Positions 13,381-16,134 of a stretch of 16,134 nucleotides of DNA are shown here, piece by piece. The number at the start of each line of letters is the position of its first letter. Position 1 is the first letter of the stretch. Position numbers and translations under genes: made by a program. The stretch spans positions 1-16,134 of the forward strand of contig JAUTXM010000169.1 of the NCBI GenBank assembly GCA_030838025.1, in the 5' to 3' direction. Source of the DNA: Acidimicrobiaceae bacterium. GTDB lineage: Bacteria > Actinomycetota > Acidimicrobiia > Acidimicrobiales > Palsa-688. The notes beneath the pieces are model-generated. The model saw only the letters and a program-made list of their open reading frames with translations, was not told the DNA's origin and searched no databases.

Positions 13381-14361
13381 ATGTCCTCCTCGCAATCGGC
13401 CCAACCGACTGAGCCAGATCCGGCTCAGCCGGTCCTGGGAGCGCTCGACCCCTCGGCTCTCCTGGCATTCGGCCCGCAGAGCACCATCCGCCTTGTGGTG
13501 GGCGAGCCGATCGTGAACCTCCTGTATCTGCGGGCGCTGATCATGGAAGTGGCGCACCCGAGCGTCGGGGCGGCCGTCGCCGACCACAGCCGGTTCCAGG
13601 AGCGGCCCATCCACCGGCTCGGCGCCACCTCCGACGCCGCGCTGCGCCTGATCTTCGGACAACGCGACGAGCCCATGGGGGCGGCCCGCCAGATCTACCG
13701 GTTCCACGACCACATCAACGGTGCCACCGCGGGCGGCCGCTATACGGCCCACGATGCCTCCCTCCTCCTCTGGGTCTGGGCCACCTTGGTCGACAACTGT
13801 GACCTGGCCTTCTGCCGCTGGGTACGCCCCTACCGGCCTGGCGAGCGGGAGGCGTTCTACGGCGACATGTGCGCCTTTGCCCGCTTCTTCGGGATCCCCG
13901 CCGCCCTGATCCCCCCTGATCGTCCCGCCTTCGCGGCCTACCTCGACGGCATGCTCGACGGCGACATTCTCGGGTCCACCGCCACCAGCGGCCGGGTGGT
14001 GCGCGACGTCCTGTGGTTTCGACGGTGGTTCCTTCCCCCGCCGGCAATGTCGGCCCTTCGTGTCCTCGCTATTGGAACGCTGGACCCCCGCCTGGCCGAG
14101 CGCCTGGGCCTGCACCTCACACCGACCGAGGGGCGCCGGTTCGATCGCCTCGACGAGTTCCTCCGACGCCACTACCGGCGGCTCCCGCCGGGCCGCGTGA
14201 ACCTCCCGTACCGCTATCTGGCGCTGCGCCGGTTTCTTGTCCGCATGGACCGACCTGGCCGGTTTCCTGCTCTCGGACGACGCAGTCATGCATGCCGCCG
14301 GCCTTTCCAGTTCCGACCGTGGCCACGCACGACGTGGGCGGCAGCCGCATCCGATGGGTAG
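13381..14361 (+). CDS. MpaB/rubber-oxygenase-like protein (DUF2236)
   Basis: This family holds the rubber oxygenase Lcp and fungal MpaB, b-type haem proteins that cleave or oxidise hydrophobic substrates. Most bacterial members have no assigned substrate. The 326-residue protein carries the core pattern: L-I-M-E-V-A-H-P-S-V-G-A-A-V-A-D-H-S-R-F (53-72, His59 and His69), R-F-H-D-H-I-N-G (107-114), Y-T-A-H-D-A-S-L-L-L-W-V-W-A-T-L-V-D (121-138), and G-E-R-E-A-F-Y-G-D-M (154-163). The last 35 or so residues are Arg/Pro-rich and do not look conserved. They end within the start of the next gene (8-nt overlap). The start is ATG 13381. Position right after an exporter suggests a shared substrate or product, which is inference. 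Confidence 0.85.
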   Translation: MSSSQSAQPTEPDPAQPVLGALDPSALLAFGPQSTIRLVVGEPIVNLLYLRALIMEVAHPSVGAAVADHSRFQERPIHRLGATSDAALRLIFGQRDEPMGAARQIYRFHDHINGATAGGRYTAHDASLLLWVWATLVDNCDLAFCRWVRPYRPGEREAFYGDMCAFARFFGIPAALIPPDRPAFAAYLDGMLDGDILGSTATSGRVVRDVLWFRRWFLPPPAMSALRVLAIGTLDPRLAERLGLHLTPTEGRRFDRLDEFLRRHYRRLPPGRVNLPYRYLALRRFLVRMDRPGRFPALGRRSHACRRPFQFRPWPRTTWAAAASDG

Positions 14362-15163
14362 GGAACGGGGTCGGTGGTGGAAGACCGACCGGGACGCCGA
14401 ACGGTGGCCGGAATCGATCCCCGCCTTGAAACCGCTCGACCGCTACACCTTTGACCTGCGGGGCTATCTGCTGTTCGAGGACGTGCTCGATGAGGCGACG
14501 CTTGCCCGGCTACGGGCGGCAATCGACCGCCAGGGCCTGCCGCCGGCCGACGACACCATCGAACGGCAGCGCTTCGGGCACAACGGGGACCTCTTCGTCT
14601 GGGACCAGGTCTTCTGTGATCTGATCGATCACCCGCTCGTGGTCGCGGTGTTGATGGATCTCATCGGTCCCTACGTGCGACTGGACCACGCCTATGGGAT
14701 CACGATGCGTCCCGGTACCTCGGGGCTCGGCCTACACGGGCCAGCCGAGCCGTTCGACTCGTCGCAGTACTACCTGCACCGTATGGGGGTGATGCGCAGC
14801 GGCCTGCTCACCATCTCGTGGTCGTTGAGTGGCGGCGGGCCCGGCGACGGGGGTTTCGGTTGCATCCCGGGCAGTCACCGGACGTCGGAGCCATTGCCGG
14901 CCGGGGCGGAGTCGCTGGTGGTCGAGGTCCCCCAGCCCGCCGGGTCCCTCCTGGTGTTCACCGAGGCGCTCATGCATTGCACGATCCCCTGGCGGGGCCC
15001 CGACACCCGATGGGCGCTGCTGTACAAGTACTCGCCGGGCAGCACGGCATGGGGGTCGACGCCCGCCGCGCCGGCCGAGGTGGTGGCGGCGATGTCGACG
15101 CGTCAACAGCGGTTCTTCCAACCACCGTCAGTGGGTGGGCGGGTCCCGACCATCTCTTCCTGA
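14354..15163 (+). CDS. Phytanoyl-CoA dioxygenase (PhyH) family protein
   Basis: Likely a non-haem iron, 2-oxoglutarate-dependent oxygenase; the substrate is unknown. From ATG 14354 it is 269 residues. The pattern R-G-Y-L-L-F-E-D-V-L near the start, L-G-L-H-G-P-x-x-P-F-D-S-S-Q-Y-Y (125-140), G-D-G-G-F-G-C-I-P-G-S-H (164-175), and F-T-E-A-L-M-H-C-T-I-P-W (202-213) with Arg219 is typical of one bacterial PhyH subgroup. His128 and His208 are candidate metal ligands. The usual compact H-x-D is not seen, so metal binding should not be assumed. The frame continues upstream to TTG 14237, but that would overlap the oxygenase gene by over 100 nt and adds no conserved sequence. An 8-nt overlap with the upstream gene suggests co-expression. 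Confidence 0.85.
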   Translation: MGRERGRWWKTDRDAERWPESIPALKPLDRYTFDLRGYLLFEDVLDEATLARLRAAIDRQGLPPADDTIERQRFGHNGDLFVWDQVFCDLIDHPLVVAVLMDLIGPYVRLDHAYGITMRPGTSGLGLHGPAEPFDSSQYYLHRMGVMRSGLLTISWSLSGGGPGDGGFGCIPGSHRTSEPLPAGAESLVVEVPQPAGSLLVFTEALMHCTIPWRGPDTRWALLYKYSPGSTAWGSTPAAPAEVVAAMSTRQQRFFQPPSVGGRVPTISS

Positions 15164-15188
15164 CCGTGCGTTCGATCCCGCGGCGACT

Positions 15189-15842
15189 TCATATGCCGAT
15201 CCCGTCAGGTCGACTGCGGTTCAAGAGCGCCCGAACCTCGTCGTTGTGGACGGGCGAAAAGTCGCCGTAGACAAGCCCCACCGCTCGGAACACTGCCGGC
15301 GTGAGCGGGCAGATGACCTCGTCGGCCAAACCCGCCAGGTAGGCGACGGTCTGCGGCGCCCCCACCGGGACCGCGACCACAATGCCCGCGACAGCCGCAT
15401 TCCGGCAGGCGGCGATGGCCGCCTCCATGGTCGACCCAGTCGCCAAGCCGTCGTCGACGAGGATCACCGTCCGACCCTCCAAGGCAGCCGCAGGGCGGTT
15501 GCCCCGGAATCGCTCCTGGTCGGTCAGACGGGCCAGCTCCGCTCTGGTCACAGCCTCGATGGAGGCCGAGTCGATCCGCAGGTGCAACACCACGTCGTTG
15601 TTGAGCACCCGAACCCCGCCGGACGCGACCGCTCCCATGGCCAGCTCCTCGTGACCGGGCACGCCCAGTTTGCGGACTGCCAGGATGTCCAACGGAGCAC
15701 CGAGAGCCTGCGCGACGGGATAAGCCACCGGGACGCCACCTCTCGGCAGGGCCAGCACGGTCACATCCGCGCCGGCGTAATGAGCCAGCCGCGCCGCCAG
15801 CAGCTCCCCCGCGTGGGCACGATCGCGATAGACCCAGGGCAC
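15189..15842 (-). CDS. Phosphoribosyltransferase of the COG1926 type
   Basis: A type I PRTase-fold protein of about 217 residues. The PRPP-binding loop is V-I-L-V-D-D-G-L-A-T-G-S-T-M (126-139), preceded by A-L-P-R-G-G-V-P-V-A (31-40) and V-R-K-L-G-V-P-G-H-E-E-L-A-M-G-A (56-71). The C-terminal A-V-G-x-V-Y-x-D-F-S is also typical of this predicted group, whose base substrate is not established. GTG 15842 is chosen because GGAGG (15847-15851) lies just upstream and the protein then starts at the usual family position. ATG 15878 gives 229 residues but has no ribosome binding site. It is convergent with the PhyH gene, 25 nt apart. The 160 nt between its start and the repeat array show no gene or clear promoter. 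Confidence 0.9.
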   Translation of the reverse strand: MPWVYRDRAHAGELLAARLAHYAGADVTVLALPRGGVPVAYPVAQALGAPLDILAVRKLGVPGHEELAMGAVASGGVRVLNNDVVLHLRIDSASIEAVTRAELARLTDQERFRGNRPAAALEGRTVILVDDGLATGSTMEAAIAACRNAAVAGIVVAVPVGAPQTVAYLAGLADEVICPLTPAVFRAVGLVYGDFSPVHNDEVRALLNRSRPDGIGI

Positions 15843-16003
15843 CTCGCCTCCGACGATGGACCTCCATCCTCGCACCATAGGATCGGGGAAAAGGACGGCG
15901 CGTTACCGGGCTACCTCGGCGGCACCGTTGGGCCGTCTCTGCGGTGAGCGAAGTCCCGACGCAGCTATCGCGCCCGAACGGACTCACGCCGGACCCGCGC
16001 TAA

Positions 16004-16134
16004 CCACGCCAGACCACGCCGGGTGGTCGGTCGGACCACGCCAGACCACGCCTGGTGGTCGGTCGGGCCTGGTGGTCGGTCGGGCGGAGTGGTCGGTCGG
16101 GCGGAGTGGTCGGTCGGGCGGAGTGGTCGGTCGG
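16004..16134. repeat. GC-rich tandem repeat array running off the window
   Basis: Two 32-bp units (16004-16035, 16036-16067; differences at two positions) change into 17-bp units: 16068-16084, 16085-16101, 16102-16118 and 16119-16134 (cut by the edge). The last three read CGGAGTGGTCGGTCGGG. All share GGTCGGTCGG. The 32-bp units also contain GACCAC-N5-GTGGTC hairpins with 6-bp arms. The unit lengths are not multiples of three and no gene crosses the array. Confidence 0.9.

Noticed and set aside
12820..14289. 489-codon minus-strand open frame
   Set aside because: Antisense to the permease and MpaB-like genes, with no recognisable domain.
14237..14353. Extended N-terminus of the PhyH-family protein from TTG 14237
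   Set aside because: It would overlap the MpaB-like gene by over 100 nt and adds low-complexity, unconserved sequence; ATG 14354 is simpler.
16004..16134. CRISPR array
   Set aside because: Units are directly abutting with no unique spacers, and no cas genes are present.

Overview
The window is high-GC, gene-dense DNA from an actinobacterium. The best guess is a deep-branching, possibly uncultured lineage such as Acidimicrobiia. The main evidence is gene order: nrdR, a LysM membrane protein, and divergent lexA at the left end match the Mycobacterium tuberculosis order nrdR-chiZ-lexA. The block miaB-miaA-dapF-hflX also matches the neighbourhood upstream of mycobacterial lexA. The class-level assignment is inference; no rRNA or tRNA gene was seen.

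Left part (1-1840): nrdR (partial, minus), a ChiZ/YneA-like LysM protein (minus) and lexA (plus). The intergenic region between the last two holds three SOS boxes. Next (1850-3787, minus) is dapD-dapE. A 557-nt gene-poor stretch follows (3788-4344), with a strong plus-strand promoter overlapped by a palindrome, a 9-bp-stem hairpin, in-frame minisatellites and two near-identical 11-bp palindromes. It leads to a very regular pentapeptide-repeat gene.

Centre (4818-10939, minus): a compact apparent operon reading DUF427 - miaB - miaA - dapF - hflX - dapC. The last five genes are joined by four successive 4-nt stop/start overlaps. It mixes tRNA A37 modification (MiaA, MiaB), a ribosome-associated GTPase (HflX) and lysine/diaminopimelate synthesis (DapF, DapC). 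Together with dapD and dapE, the whole succinylase branch after tetrahydrodipicolinate (DapD, DapC, DapE, DapF) is in this window.

Right part (10996-15163, plus): a four-helix membrane protein of unknown function, a DrrA/DrrB-type ABC exporter, an MpaB/rubber-oxygenase-family (DUF2236) protein and a phytanoyl-CoA-dioxygenase-family protein. The last four are tightly packed. A COG1926-type phosphoribosyltransferase (minus) and a GC-rich tandem repeat array that runs off the window follow.

Most of the window is ordinary housekeeping DNA, and I do not see a defence island, CRISPR, prophage or transposon. The points most worth checking are: a MiaA whose only plausible full-length start is CTG; a DapF with Ser at the first catalytic Cys position; a proteobacterial-length DapD with Met where the catalytic Glu normally sits; the promoter/palindrome/hairpin region ahead of the pentapeptide gene; and the exporter-plus-two-oxygenases cluster.
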